Source: Anaerococcus murdochii
GTDB taxonomy: Bacteria > Bacillota > Clostridia > Tissierellales > Peptoniphilaceae
Assembly (NCBI RefSeq): GCF_019957155.1
Contig: NZ_JAIPME010000002.1
Coordinates: 744,001-808,000, forward strand
Length of the DNA: 64,000 nt
Direction of reading: 5' to 3'
The notes beneath the pieces are model-generated. The model did no database searches. It had not been told where the DNA came from and saw only the letters and a program-made list of their open reading frames with translations. Positions within the stretch are counted from its first letter, which is position 1, and every line of letters begins with the position of its first letter. A program made the translations under genes and the position numbers. Of this stretch, positions 51,643 through 60,130 are shown piece after piece.

Positions 51643-52403
51643 CTTAAACCTCCGAATATTTTGATAGTTTCTTCTTAAAATTTTTTAAATTATAGGCTTT
51701 ATTATTATACTTATTTAAAAGAAATTAACTATACTGCAAGCCTTTATCTACTATTAAATTTTCTTAATAAAATCAATTTAATCCACAAGTAGTATCTTTG
51801 TTATCTTCTACATATTTTTCAATCTTTGTAAGCAAACCCGCATATTTAACAGCAGATGGCACATATTTCTCTTATGAATTGGCTAAAGATATAGAAGGTA
51901 TAAAAATACTGAGGACTATGACTAAAATCAATAACTCTTTACAAATCTCTCCTACATTTTTAATAATTTCCCCCATTCTAGTAATTGTATTTATCAATTC
52001 ATTATATTCTATATATACATCAACAATAATAATATGAAAATTCCTGTATGGGCCAATAAATTTGTTTATAAAAAAACATTTATAGCAATAGTAAAGTATT
52101 TATTCAAGTAAAAAATTTAAATAGAAAAAATTAAATAGTCCAATTTCATTTTATAAATAATATGAGATTTAATTAGAATATAAGAAAAATAATGACAGAA
52201 AAAAATATTATGATAAGGATATTTTATATTATTGAAAATGAAAGTGTTATTATAAAATTAATAATATAGCATGGATTAGGGATCATAAAATTCATATACT
52301 TTATATCTAAGACTCTCACACTTTGATACAATTTAATGTATGAATTTATGAATGGCTATTTTATGCTTTTGAACACCCTCTTGCTACATTCATTAAAAGG
52401 TAT
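51643..52403. other. AT-rich gap with remains of a small secreted-protein gene
   Basis: About 760 bases without an intact gene. On the minus strand, 51976 down to 51872 reads a 34-residue peptide starting MGEIIKNVGEICKEL and ending in a signal-peptide-like IVLSIFIPSISLANS; after a stop (TAA) the same frame goes on EKYVPSAVKYAGLLTKIEKY and ends at 51773. It looks like a short secreted protein broken by one stop codon. There is no good ribosome site. The rest is low-complexity. Confidence 0.4.
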
Positions 52404-52443
52404 AAAAAATAGACGATATAGCTATTGTATATCGTCTATTTCT
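52404..52443 (-). terminator. terminator of the GIY-YIG gene
   Basis: AATAGACGATATA pairs with TATATCGTCTATT across a short loop, with a T run on the minus strand, directly after the stop codon. Confidence 0.85.
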
Positions 52444-52446
52444 AGT

Positions 52447-53337
52447 CTATCTCAGTTCTTTTTCCTCAAGTTCTTTTAATGTGGTTCCATCTTCCATTTT
52501 CCACTCAGTTTTACCATTTCTACTCATCCCAAGTACAAACATAGCTGCATATGATGGACTATTGAATAAATAGTTTTTTGTTAGTTTACCATCTATTATT
52601 TCATTATTAGCTTTACATTTATCTCGTAGTTCTTTTATACTATTTGGTAAACTTTTTGAATCAATCATCTCTATCATACTATCTTTTAATACGACAAATC
52701 CTTCACTTGTTCTTTTACATTTAGCATTAATAATTTTTCCTGATTTTTTCGTCCTAGTACTTAGATATAATATTTCATCATTATCGATTTTATTTTCTAT
52801 TTTTAATTCTTTTTTAACTATTGGAACGAATATTTTATAACCTAAGACACCAAGTACCATTTTAGAATACTCTACAAAATCTTCCAATTCTGATTCTTTT
52901 TCTTCGGTTACATTTCCAGGGTTTGGATCATTTCCATTTCTTACTTTGTACCTATCTACATCAATAGCCATGTTAGTGAATTTATTCTCTAGATATGAGA
53001 TTTCTGTAGGTCCAAATGAGTTATTTTGTGTGGTTAACATGACTGCATCTGAAAAATAAATTTCATCTTTTAAGTGTTCTGATACCCTAAATAAAACACC
53101 TTCACCATTTTTTCTTATTCCAGCTTGTCCTATATAAACTTCGTCATCCCCGTCATCGTTCTTGTCAAATAAAAAATATACTCCACTTTGTTTTAAATCC
53201 TGTCTATCTTTACATTTTTCAAGATATGGCCTAGGAACTTTATAAGCTAAGCCTGTCCAATTTGATAGGGTACACTTTATTCTACCAGTAACTTCTCCGT
53301 CCATTAGAAAAAGATTGAAATTTTTGCTGCTTTTCAT
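52447..53337 (-). CDS. GIY-YIG nuclease-family protein with DUF4357
   Basis: A 296-residue protein. The N-terminal GIY-YIG-like domain (about 48-160) has SGVYFLFDK for the GVY strand and EVYIGQAGIRKNG for the YIG strand, then an Arg in LFRVSEHL and a Glu in FGPTEISYLENKF. The C-terminal DUF4357 domain (about 225-290) has LPNSIKELRDKCKANNEI and LFNSPSYAAMFVLGMSRNG. Such proteins are scattered among bacteria, often in variable islands, and are presumed DNA nucleases; the biological role is not established. A broken copy of the DUF4357 part lies 2.6 kb away. GC and codon use are lower than in the core genes. Confidence 0.85.
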   Translation of the reverse strand: MKSSKNFNLFLMDGEVTGRIKCTLSNWTGLAYKVPRPYLEKCKDRQDLKQSGVYFLFDKNDDGDDEVYIGQAGIRKNGEGVLFRVSEHLKDEIYFSDAVMLTTQNNSFGPTEISYLENKFTNMAIDVDRYKVRNGNDPNPGNVTEEKESELEDFVEYSKMVLGVLGYKIFVPIVKKELKIENKIDNDEILYLSTRTKKSGKIINAKCKRTSEGFVVLKDSMIEMIDSKSLPNSIKELRDKCKANNEIIDGKLTKNYLFNSPSYAAMFVLGMSRNGKTEWKMEDGTTLKELEEKELR

Positions 53338-53558
53338 TTTAGTACTTCAAACATTATATAATAATTACATTATACCAGTTAATATTTTTTATTTATTATC
53401 ATTTTAATGGAGAGTTTTTTATTAAATCTAGTTTAAAAGTCTTTAATTTGGTAGATTTAAAGAAAATCTTTAAAAAATTACAAAAATTTCTTATTTTGGT
53501 GTTTAAAATCACATTATCAGGGTATAAAAGTAATAAGAAAAATTAAATAGTTTTCTTA
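53338..53558. other. AT-rich gap, nothing recognised
   Basis: Homopolymer-rich sequence upstream of the GIY-YIG gene; it should hold that gene's promoter but I see no consensus one. Confidence 0.4.
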
Positions 53559-53910
53559 CCCACTGGCACAGGGTTTAAGAAAATTGAATATTATTTATAG
53601 ATTTATTTGATTTTGATGCTTTTATGGACTGCTGGTGATTTGTAAGTTTCTAGTATATCTACTTTGCTTATGAATTTATAGAAAAAGTGGTGGAAGATAA
53701 GTGTAAAAGATGAGCCATCTGACGTTTTTCTATATGATTTGGACTAAGAGTTTTGAGAAAGAAAATAATTTTATAAAGTATTTTGTAAGCCTGTTGCTAA
53801 TAGAAAAGAAGATTTCACATAAAGTAGGAATGTTTAGGAAGTCTAAGGACTTCGCATATAGAAAGGAAATAAGCGTGATTGAACCTAAATCAGAACGCTG
53901 TGCCAGTGGG
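53559..53910. mobile_element. 352-base element bounded by inverted repeats
   Basis: CCCACTGGCACAG (53559-53571) and its perfect complement CTGTGCCAGTGGG (53898-53910) bound a non-coding stretch. Outside the 13 bases the similarity continues imperfectly (TTTCTTA against GAAAAATAA). Inside is a weak 69-codon frame (53710-53919) with no family resemblance. It may be a MITE-like or a decayed insertion sequence. No target-site duplication is obvious. Confidence 0.5.
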
Positions 53911-53917
53911 GAAAAAT

Positions 53918-53959
53918 AATCGACTTTGAAGTGTAAAGAAATTTCAGAGTCGATTTTTT
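53918..53959 (+). terminator. terminator-like hairpin beside the inverted-repeat element
   Basis: AATCGACTTTGAA pairs with TTTCAGAGTCGATT across about 12 bases, followed by T6. No intact gene precedes it. Confidence 0.7.
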
Positions 53960-54245
53960 GTGCTTATTTTTACCAAATTTTATTATAAAAAGGACCTATT
54001 ATATTTTTTTGTTTAAGTTTTTCTTATTTTGAGTAAGTTAAAGTTTATTCGGTTTTTTGTTTGAATTCTATTTTTGTATTCTATATTATTTATTAAGTAT
54101 TTTATCCTAAATCTATTGAACAAATTTTCCCCTATTTTTATTTATTTAATTGATATATTCTCTTCATATTTATGCTAATTACATATAATCATTTATTTTT
54201 CTTAAATTATTAGCAAATAAAAAGTTAAAGAAATACAAAAGGCTA
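53960..54245. other. AT-rich gap before zinc locus 2
   Basis: About 285 bases of AT-rich sequence; no gene, repeat or structure noted. Confidence 0.5.
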
Positions 54246-54299
54246 TTGCGAATGACTTGCAATAGGTGTATGATAATATTTGTTGCAAATCACTTGCAC
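54246..54299 (+). promoter_or_regulatory. promoter of zinc locus 2 with two operator-like sites
   Basis: TTGCGA (54246-54251), 17 bases and TATGAT (54269-54274) form a promoter. TTGCGAATGACTTGCAA (54246-54262) covers the -35, and TTGCAAATCACTTGCAC (54283-54299) lies just after the start site. The shared core TGCRAATSA also occurs in the zinT promoter, so one zinc-responsive repressor probably controls both loci. Confidence 0.7.
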
Positions 54300-54314
54300 A
54301 TTAGGAGGAAGATT

Positions 54315-55256
54315 ATGTTTAAAAATTTTAAAAAATTATTTTTTATATTAGCCCTTATTTTAGTTCCTATGACATCTTGTGGCAGGGAAGATAAAAAGAT
54401 AGACGATAAGCCACTTGAGGCTAAAAGTAGCGGGGATAAAAAGACTATTTATGCTAGTTTTTATCCAGTGGCTGAGCTTGTCAAAATGATTTCAGGCGAT
54501 AAGTATGATGTTAAAACAATAATAGAAACTAGTGAAGAGCCTCATTCTTTTGAGCTTACCAGCCAAGCAATGAAGGATTTGAGCAAGGCTGATTTAATTG
54601 CTTATAATGGGGCTGGTATGGAGTCTTTTATTGATGATTTGAAGGACAATGTCAAAGATGATGATAAATTTTTGGATTTATCAGATGGTCTCACTCTTTT
54701 AGATTCTTCTAAAGAAGGCTCTGATATGGCTTCTATAAATCCTCACACCTGGCTTTCTATAAAAAATGCCAAGGTTATGGTTGATAATATTTATAGGAAG
54801 CTTTCTAGTATGGATCCTGATAATGAAAAGTATTATAAAGACAAGCTTGACGAAGCCCTTGCTAAGTTTGATGACCTTGATAAGAAGTTTTCTGACGAAC
54901 TTTCGAAGGTTAAGGATAAGGAGAAATATTTTGTTGTTTCTCATGCTGCATTTAATTATCTAGCAGATGATTATGGCCTTAAGCAAGTGGCTGTAACTGG
55001 GATATCACCAGAAGAGGAACCTTCAGCTAAGGACCTTAAGACTATAGCGGATTTCGTTAAAGAAAAGAATATTAAGACTATATTTTTTGAAGGCAAAGCA
55101 ACTCCAAAAGTGGCTGAGACTTTGGCAAAAAATACAGGCACTAAGACTTCAACTCTCTATACAATGGAAAATCTCGATGACCATATGATAGAAAAGGGTT
55201 ATTTTGGCCTTATGGAAGAAAATTTGAAGGCTTTGGTTGAATCTTTCAATGAGTAG
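54315..55256 (+). CDS. znuA: zinc-binding lipoprotein (ZnuA/AdcA-II-like), locus 2
   Basis: Extracellular metal receptor of 313 residues with lipobox PMTSC (Cys22). The metal-site residues are His77 (EEPHSFEL), the His of NPHTWLS, the His of SHAAFNYLADDYG and an acidic residue near FFEGKATP, the three-His-plus-acid set of zinc receptors. There is no His-rich loop, unlike the large locus 1 protein. The ATG at 54315 follows AGGAGG; the frame opens earlier at 54246, but that part overlaps the promoter. It shares an operon with znuC, znuB and a histidine-triad protein, as AdcAII does with PhtD in pneumococcus. Confidence 0.93.
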   Translation: MFKNFKKLFFILALILVPMTSCGREDKKIDDKPLEAKSSGDKKTIYASFYPVAELVKMISGDKYDVKTIIETSEEPHSFELTSQAMKDLSKADLIAYNGAGMESFIDDLKDNVKDDDKFLDLSDGLTLLDSSKEGSDMASINPHTWLSIKNAKVMVDNIYRKLSSMDPDNEKYYKDKLDEALAKFDDLDKKFSDELSKVKDKEKYFVVSHAAFNYLADDYGLKQVAVTGISPEEEPSAKDLKTIADFVKEKNIKTIFFEGKATPKVAETLAKNTGTKTSTLYTMENLDDHMIEKGYFGLMEENLKALVESFNE

Positions 55257-55911
55257 AGAGGTATTGAAGGTAGAAGGTCTCAGCTTTGCCTATGAGAAGG
55301 ACCTTATTCTTGATAATGTTAGTTTTGAAATCAACCAGGGTGACTTTGTTGGCTTGGTTGGGGCAAATGGGGTTGGCAAGTCCACACTTCTTAAACTTAT
55401 TTTGGGCGATCTAAAGCCAAGGAATGGGCAAATAAAAATATTTGGAGACGATATAAGAAAAGATAGGCATTATAGGGATCTTGCTTATATTTCACAAAAT
55501 GCAGTGGAATCTTATAGAAATTTCCCTACAAGTATTGAAGAATCAATTAAAATTCACCTTTCTTATCTTAAAAAGCAGACTGATCCAAAGGAAATAATGG
55601 CAAAACTTGGCTTATACGAACATAGAAATAAATCTCTAAGCGAATTGTCAGGCGGGCAAATTCAAAGGTTTGCAATAAGCCTAGCTCTTATTAAAGATGC
55701 AAGTCTTATCCTGCTTGATGAGCCAACTACAGGTATAGATGAAAATTTTTCTAAGGATTTTTTTGAAAATCTCAAAAACCTAAAAGATGATGGGAAGACA
55801 ATAATAATAATTACCCACCAGCTAGATATGGCAGGCCTATATGTAGATTACGCCTTGAGAATCAAGAAGGGAAAAATAGAAAGAATAAGCAAAGATAGGC
55901 TTAGTTTGTGA
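55249..55911 (+). CDS. znuC: zinc ABC importer ATP-binding protein, locus 2
   Basis: ATPase of 220 residues: Walker A GANGVGKST, signature LSGGQIQRFAIS, Walker B LILLDEPTTGID. The ATG at 55249 overlaps the end of the receptor gene by 8 bases; an in-frame TTG at 55237 is less likely. No strong ribosome site is seen, so translation is probably coupled to znuA. Confidence 0.92.
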   Translation: MSREVLKVEGLSFAYEKDLILDNVSFEINQGDFVGLVGANGVGKSTLLKLILGDLKPRNGQIKIFGDDIRKDRHYRDLAYISQNAVESYRNFPTSIEESIKIHLSYLKKQTDPKEIMAKLGLYEHRNKSLSELSGGQIQRFAISLALIKDASLILLDEPTTGIDENFSKDFFENLKNLKDDGKTIIIITHQLDMAGLYVDYALRIKKGKIERISKDRLSL

Positions 55912-55917
55912 GGTAGC

Positions 55918-56712
55918 ATGTTAGATATATTTGAATATGAATTTATGCAAAGGGCTTTTATTGTTGGAGGGCTTTTGGCTTTGATTTTGCCATGTATGGG
56001 TCAACTAGTCCTACTTAAAAGACTATCAATGATAGGAGACACCCTCTCCCACTCATCCCTTGCTGGCCTTACTATAGGGCTTGCCTTTGGATTTAGCCCG
56101 ATTCTTGCGGCTATTATTGCCTGTCTTTTGGCAGGACTTTCTATAGAAATAATTAGAAATAAATTGAAATCCTATCAAGAAATTTCAACAGTTATTATTT
56201 TAGCAGCATCAATTGGTCTTGCAGGGATATTTTCATCTATGGTTAAAAACACCAATGCCATATCATCTTATTTATTTGGTTCTATTGTGACAATATCTGA
56301 TGAGGAATTTTATTTGGTTATAGGGGTTGCTGTACTTGTGCTTGCTGTTTATTCAATGCTTTATAAAAAGTTATATTTAACAATTTTCGACCAGCAAGCA
56401 GCCAAGATCATGGGCATAAACACAAGTATAATCAATTTGTTTATAACTTTTTTAACAGCAATTACTGTGTCTATTTCGGCAAAAACCATCGGATCTTTGA
56501 TAGTTTCGTCAATCTTGGTAATACCAAGCATTTGTGCTATGCAATATACCAAAACTTACAAACAGACCTTGTTATTATCTATAGGGTTTTCGCTAACTTT
56601 TGTATTTTTAGGCCTAATAATATCTTATTACCTAGATTTAAAACCAGGCTCTGTAATTGTGCTGATATCTGTTTTATGGCTAATACTAAGCCTAATTATA
56701 AAGAAAAAATAA
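55918..56712 (+). CDS. znuB: zinc ABC importer permease, locus 2
   Basis: ABC-3 family permease of 264 residues, about eight to nine helices, with the conserved MIGDTLSHSSLAGLTIGLAFG and the closing LDLKPGSVIVLISVLWLI. Equal in length to the locus 1 permease but clearly diverged, so the two loci are old paralogues, not a recent duplication. GTGAGG precedes the ATG. Confidence 0.93.
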   Translation: MLDIFEYEFMQRAFIVGGLLALILPCMGQLVLLKRLSMIGDTLSHSSLAGLTIGLAFGFSPILAAIIACLLAGLSIEIIRNKLKSYQEISTVIILAASIGLAGIFSSMVKNTNAISSYLFGSIVTISDEEFYLVIGVAVLVLAVYSMLYKKLYLTIFDQQAAKIMGINTSIINLFITFLTAITVSISAKTIGSLIVSSILVIPSICAMQYTKTYKQTLLLSIGFSLTFVFLGLIISYYLDLKPGSVIVLISVLWLILSLIIKKK

Positions 56713-56722
56713 AGGGGAAATA

Positions 56723-59050
56723 ATGAAAAATAAAAAAAATATAGGAAAAGTAGTCTTATATGCTTGTGTTTTTTTGACAAGCCTAAGCTCATGCTCCCTA
56801 TTTAAAAATAATAAAGAAGAAAAACAAGTAAAACCAAGCCAGAAAGTAGCCTATGAGGCTAAAAAAACTAGTCTTAAGAAAGATACAACTACCGAAGTTT
56901 TGGTAGATTCTGAAATCAAAAAGGAAGACATAGTTAAAATAGTAAAACACGGTGATCATTGGCATGTATTTACCAAGGATGGTAGGGAAAAAATAACTTA
57001 CTCTGATCCGAATCAAATTAAGGATAATTCTAATTTTGAAATGGTCAGTGTTGTAGGGAAAAGCCAGCTAAAAAATAAAAATGTAGTGGCAATTAAAAAA
57101 CACGGCGACCATTACCATGTTTACCTAGCAGATGGGACAGAATACCTTACTTACGAAGACCCATCAGCCCTATTTCCTAATATAAAAATAGGGACTTATG
57201 TTGGAAGCCACGGCCAAGAAAATGTCAGAAAAAATAAGGCTCAAAAAGTGGCAGAAAATAAAAAAGTAAAAGAGAAACTCGAAAAAGAAGATGAAAGAGT
57301 TATAAAGATACTAAAACACGGTGACCACTATCATATTTATACATCAAAGGGCAACGAATTTGTAACCTACGAAGACCCAAGAAGCCTATATCCAAACGCA
57401 TCTTATGGTATATATGAAGGTAGCCATGGTGATAGGAAAAATATGATAGCAAAAATCCTCAAGGAAGATAAGGAAAGGAAAACTAAGAAAAAAGCAGCCG
57501 GAATAAAAGATGAGAGAGAAAACTCTGATAAACTTATAGAAGCTGATAAACTTGTAAAAGTGGAAGAAAATAAGAAAACTCACAATGTGGTAAGTATACT
57601 AAGGCATGGGGACCATTGGCATGTATACACATCTGACGGAAGGGAGTTCATTACTTATTCAGATCCATCATCAGATTATCCAGGTGTAAGTGTGGGTATT
57701 TATCACGGCAGCCATGGTGATCAAAAAGTAAAGCCAGAAAAAGAAAATGGCGGAAAAGTAGAGAATCAAAATCAAGAAAATTCAAGTGAAGACAGGCCAA
57801 CAAATGCAGCGGAAGATAGGAAAACAAGGATAGGAAAGCTAAAGATTACAAATATTCTTGGCCAGGAAGAAGTCGACCCTTATGATATAGTGAAAATTTT
57901 AAAACATGAGGACCACTACCATATTTACGATTCAAAGGGTAGGGAAGGTGTGACTTATGAAAATCCTCAAGACCTATATCCAAACGCCAGCTTTGGCCAA
58001 TATGAGGGAAGTCATTCAGACAAGGACCAAAATAAGAATAAGATCAATTGGCCAGAAGGAATTACAAAAATTATTGACCACGGCGACCACTGGCACCTCT
58101 ATAAGGGCGATCAAGAAGTTGGAGTTGTCACAGAAAACCCAAAAAGTCATTACCCAGATGCTGAATATATTAATGAATCAAAAGATTATTCTCATGTAGA
58201 AGTAAATGATGGTGATTTGTTCAACTATGACAGTGTTGAAGGCAAGAAAATAGAAGGAATAGAAAGAGTCTTCGATGATAGGTTCAAACAAATGGAAAAT
58301 TTTGGACAAATATCAGATGGAAAACCAGCCTTCGGCCCAGGAGGCCAATACAAGGGCGGTAAGGTATTTTATTGGCTTCATGGAGACCATTACCATTATC
58401 TAAGCATAGAAGACTTAGTAAAAATGGAAAAAGCTGGAGAATTAGGAGATTTTACAGCTAAAGATATTGTAGCCACATTAAAATACAAGATGGAGAATCC
58501 GGACGAAAAAATAGGCCAAGATTATGATGACGAAAAATCAGAAATTTTAAGATACAATATAGAGCAAATGTTGAAAAAAGAATATCCTGACGCCGACGTG
58601 CAAAATATAGGACTTAATTTTCATGTCTACGGACCTAGTCACCTCACTTTCCATATAAGCGATTTTGAGGACGTTGATGGAAAGATAGTCTATAAAAAAG
58701 ACAAGCTTCCAGAAATGAAAAAAGAAGAAACTAGTGAAGAAAATCCAGACAAAAAGGAAGTTGAAAATCCTTCTAATGAAAATGCTGAAGAAAATAAAGC
58801 GGAAAATTCTTCAAAAGAAGATTTGAAAGCAAAAGAAGGGGAAAAAGATTCTAAAATCCAGGAAGAAAAGAAAGAGATAGATCCTGAGGAGAAAGAAGAA
58901 AATCTTAAAAAGGCTCAAGATGGATACTCAAGTAAGGAAGAAGCAGAAGAAGCAGCTCAAAAAGCCTTGGATAGTGACTTTGCAAATGACTCTTACGAAA
59001 TCTTTCAAGGAGAAAATGGAAGGTGGTTTTTCAATTTAAAAGTAAGCTAA
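56723..59050 (+). CDS. histidine-triad (Pht-like) surface lipoprotein
   Basis: A 775-residue surface protein: signal peptide with a lipobox (SLSSC, Cys24), then seven histidine-triad units. HxxHxH motifs begin at His76, 127, 199, 295, 395, 453 and 553 (forms HGDHWH, HGDHYH and one HEDHYH), most followed by TYEDP or TYSDP and an ending such as YEGSHGD. A C-terminal part (about 560-775) has HLTFHISDF, an acidic Lys/Glu-rich linker and a YEIFQGENGRWFFNL ending. Pneumococcal Pht proteins bind zinc at these motifs and pass it to AdcAII. It lies 10 bases after znuB, which fits the same role here. Confidence 0.93.
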   Translation: MKNKKNIGKVVLYACVFLTSLSSCSLFKNNKEEKQVKPSQKVAYEAKKTSLKKDTTTEVLVDSEIKKEDIVKIVKHGDHWHVFTKDGREKITYSDPNQIKDNSNFEMVSVVGKSQLKNKNVVAIKKHGDHYHVYLADGTEYLTYEDPSALFPNIKIGTYVGSHGQENVRKNKAQKVAENKKVKEKLEKEDERVIKILKHGDHYHIYTSKGNEFVTYEDPRSLYPNASYGIYEGSHGDRKNMIAKILKEDKERKTKKKAAGIKDERENSDKLIEADKLVKVEENKKTHNVVSILRHGDHWHVYTSDGREFITYSDPSSDYPGVSVGIYHGSHGDQKVKPEKENGGKVENQNQENSSEDRPTNAAEDRKTRIGKLKITNILGQEEVDPYDIVKILKHEDHYHIYDSKGREGVTYENPQDLYPNASFGQYEGSHSDKDQNKNKINWPEGITKIIDHGDHWHLYKGDQEVGVVTENPKSHYPDAEYINESKDYSHVEVNDGDLFNYDSVEGKKIEGIERVFDDRFKQMENFGQISDGKPAFGPGGQYKGGKVFYWLHGDHYHYLSIEDLVKMEKAGELGDFTAKDIVATLKYKMENPDEKIGQDYDDEKSEILRYNIEQMLKKEYPDADVQNIGLNFHVYGPSHLTFHISDFEDVDGKIVYKKDKLPEMKKEETSEENPDKKEVENPSNENAEENKAENSSKEDLKAKEGEKDSKIQEEKKEIDPEEKEENLKKAQDGYSSKEEAEEAAQKALDSDFANDSYEIFQGENGRWFFNLKVS

Positions 59051-59056
59051 AATTGT

Positions 59057-59089
59057 AAGAGCGCTTAGTTAGAAGCTGAGCGCTTTTTA
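59057..59089 (+). terminator. terminator of zinc locus 2
   Basis: AAGAGCGCTTAG, loop of seven, CTGAGCGCTTTTT. Confidence 0.9.
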
Positions 59090-59160
59090 ACTTATAAATT
59101 TAGCGAAATTTCATTATTTAAAGTATAATCCTTGCTAACAAAAATACTAGAGGTGACCTT

Positions 59161-59877
59161 ATGGATATAAATTTTAAGAAACAAATAATGAACGATTATT
59201 CAATAAGTTTTGGAGAATTTAAGGATAGAAAGAATATTTTTACAGTAAATAAACCAGAAGAGTCATTTTTCTTTTATGACAAGGCGCCATTTTCTGCTAT
59301 ATGTGTAGGCGGAAAAGTCTTTATGAGATCTGAAAATCTTGATTTGATAGATGAGCTTAGGGAAAATTTCAAAGATTATCCAGGAGCCTGGTTTGCTGAG
59401 GCGGCTAACATTAGAAAGCTTGATAAAATTTTGGGAGAATTTGGAATAGAAATCGACAATTTTTTTCCTTTGATGAGCTTTTCTGATAGGAAAATTTGGG
59501 TCAAAGACTTTGAATTTACAAGGATAGAAAAAGAAGATATAAGCAAATTTAAAGGCAAGACAAAAATAGCCTTTGCTTTTGATGAGGATGACAGAATTGG
59601 ACTTAGTTTTTATGATGACAAAGAGCTCGTAGCCCTTGCGGGCGCCACTATTTCTGGCAAATATATTTGTGATATAGGCCTTGAGAAATTTTCTGAAAGT
59701 CCTAAATACCAAGGACTTGGATCCTCAATTTTAAGGAGCCTATCTTTAATAATAAGGGAAGAAAATGATAATATAAGCCCAATCACCGCTACTCAATTTT
59801 CCCACACAAGGTCTATAAATACCGCCATAAGGGCGGGATTTGAGATGAATCTTTGCATGACTGGTAGGAAAAAATAG
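59161..59877 (+). CDS. GNAT-family N-acetyltransferase
   Basis: A 238-residue cytoplasmic protein. The C-terminal half (about 150-235) has the acetyl-CoA-binding layout of GNAT enzymes: VALAGATISGKYICDIGLE, then KYQGLGSSILRSLSLIIREEN (in place of the common RGKGLGSALL) and TQFSHTRSINTAIRAGFEM. The N-terminal half (about 1-115) is a second, GNAT-like or unknown domain. Substrate unknown. It stands alone between zinc locus 2 and the tRNA gene; GAGGTGA precedes the start. Confidence 0.83.
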   Translation: MDINFKKQIMNDYSISFGEFKDRKNIFTVNKPEESFFFYDKAPFSAICVGGKVFMRSENLDLIDELRENFKDYPGAWFAEAANIRKLDKILGEFGIEIDNFFPLMSFSDRKIWVKDFEFTRIEKEDISKFKGKTKIAFAFDEDDRIGLSFYDDKELVALAGATISGKYICDIGLEKFSESPKYQGLGSSILRSLSLIIREENDNISPITATQFSHTRSINTAIRAGFEMNLCMTGRKK

Positions 59878-59954
59878 GTCAATTATTGCTGGATTTGTCG
59901 TTGACAATAAATGCCTAAAGCGGTAATTTATAAGGGTAGGAAAAAGTAAATTTT

Positions 59955-60030
59955 TGGAATGTAGCCAAGCCGGTAAGGCACCAGATTCTGACTCTGGAGA
60001 TCACAGGTTCGAATCCTGTCATTCCAGCCA
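59955..60030 (+). tRNA. tRNA-Gln (anticodon CUG)
   Basis: A 76-base cloverleaf with encoded CCA. The acceptor stem pairs TGGAATG with CATTCCA, discriminator G. The D arm is AGCCAAGCCGGTAAGGCA. The anticodon stem CCAGA/TCTGG holds the loop TTCTGAC, anticodon CTG. The T arm is ACAGG-TTCGAAT-CCTGT. All stems are intact. Confidence 0.94.
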
Positions 60031-60047
60031 AAAATTTAAAAAGGAAA

Positions 60048-60130
60048 CGAAAACTCGTCTGCTCCGCAGACTTCTTCGTGCTCCCGCACTCTGTTTTCGG
60101 CGTAAATAGCCGAATTCAACGGCTATTTAC
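60048..60130 (+). other. structured palindrome cluster between the two tRNA-like genes
   Basis: CGAAAAC (60048-60054) pairs with GTTTTCG (60093-60099) and encloses two hairpins: GTCTGC-TCC-GCAGAC (60057-60071) and GTGC-TCCC-GCAC (60078-60089), a three-way-junction shape. A third hairpin, GTAAATAGCCG/CGGCTATTTAC (60102-60130), ends exactly where the acceptor stem of the next tRNA-like sequence should begin. Confidence 0.65.

Noticed and set aside
51798-52037. Plus-strand frame of 79 codons
   Set aside because: Antisense of the small secreted-peptide remnant, no ribosome site, low complexity.
53710-53919. 69-codon frame inside the inverted-repeat element as a transposase
   Set aside because: Too short, no DDE or other transposase motif, and it runs through the right inverted repeat.
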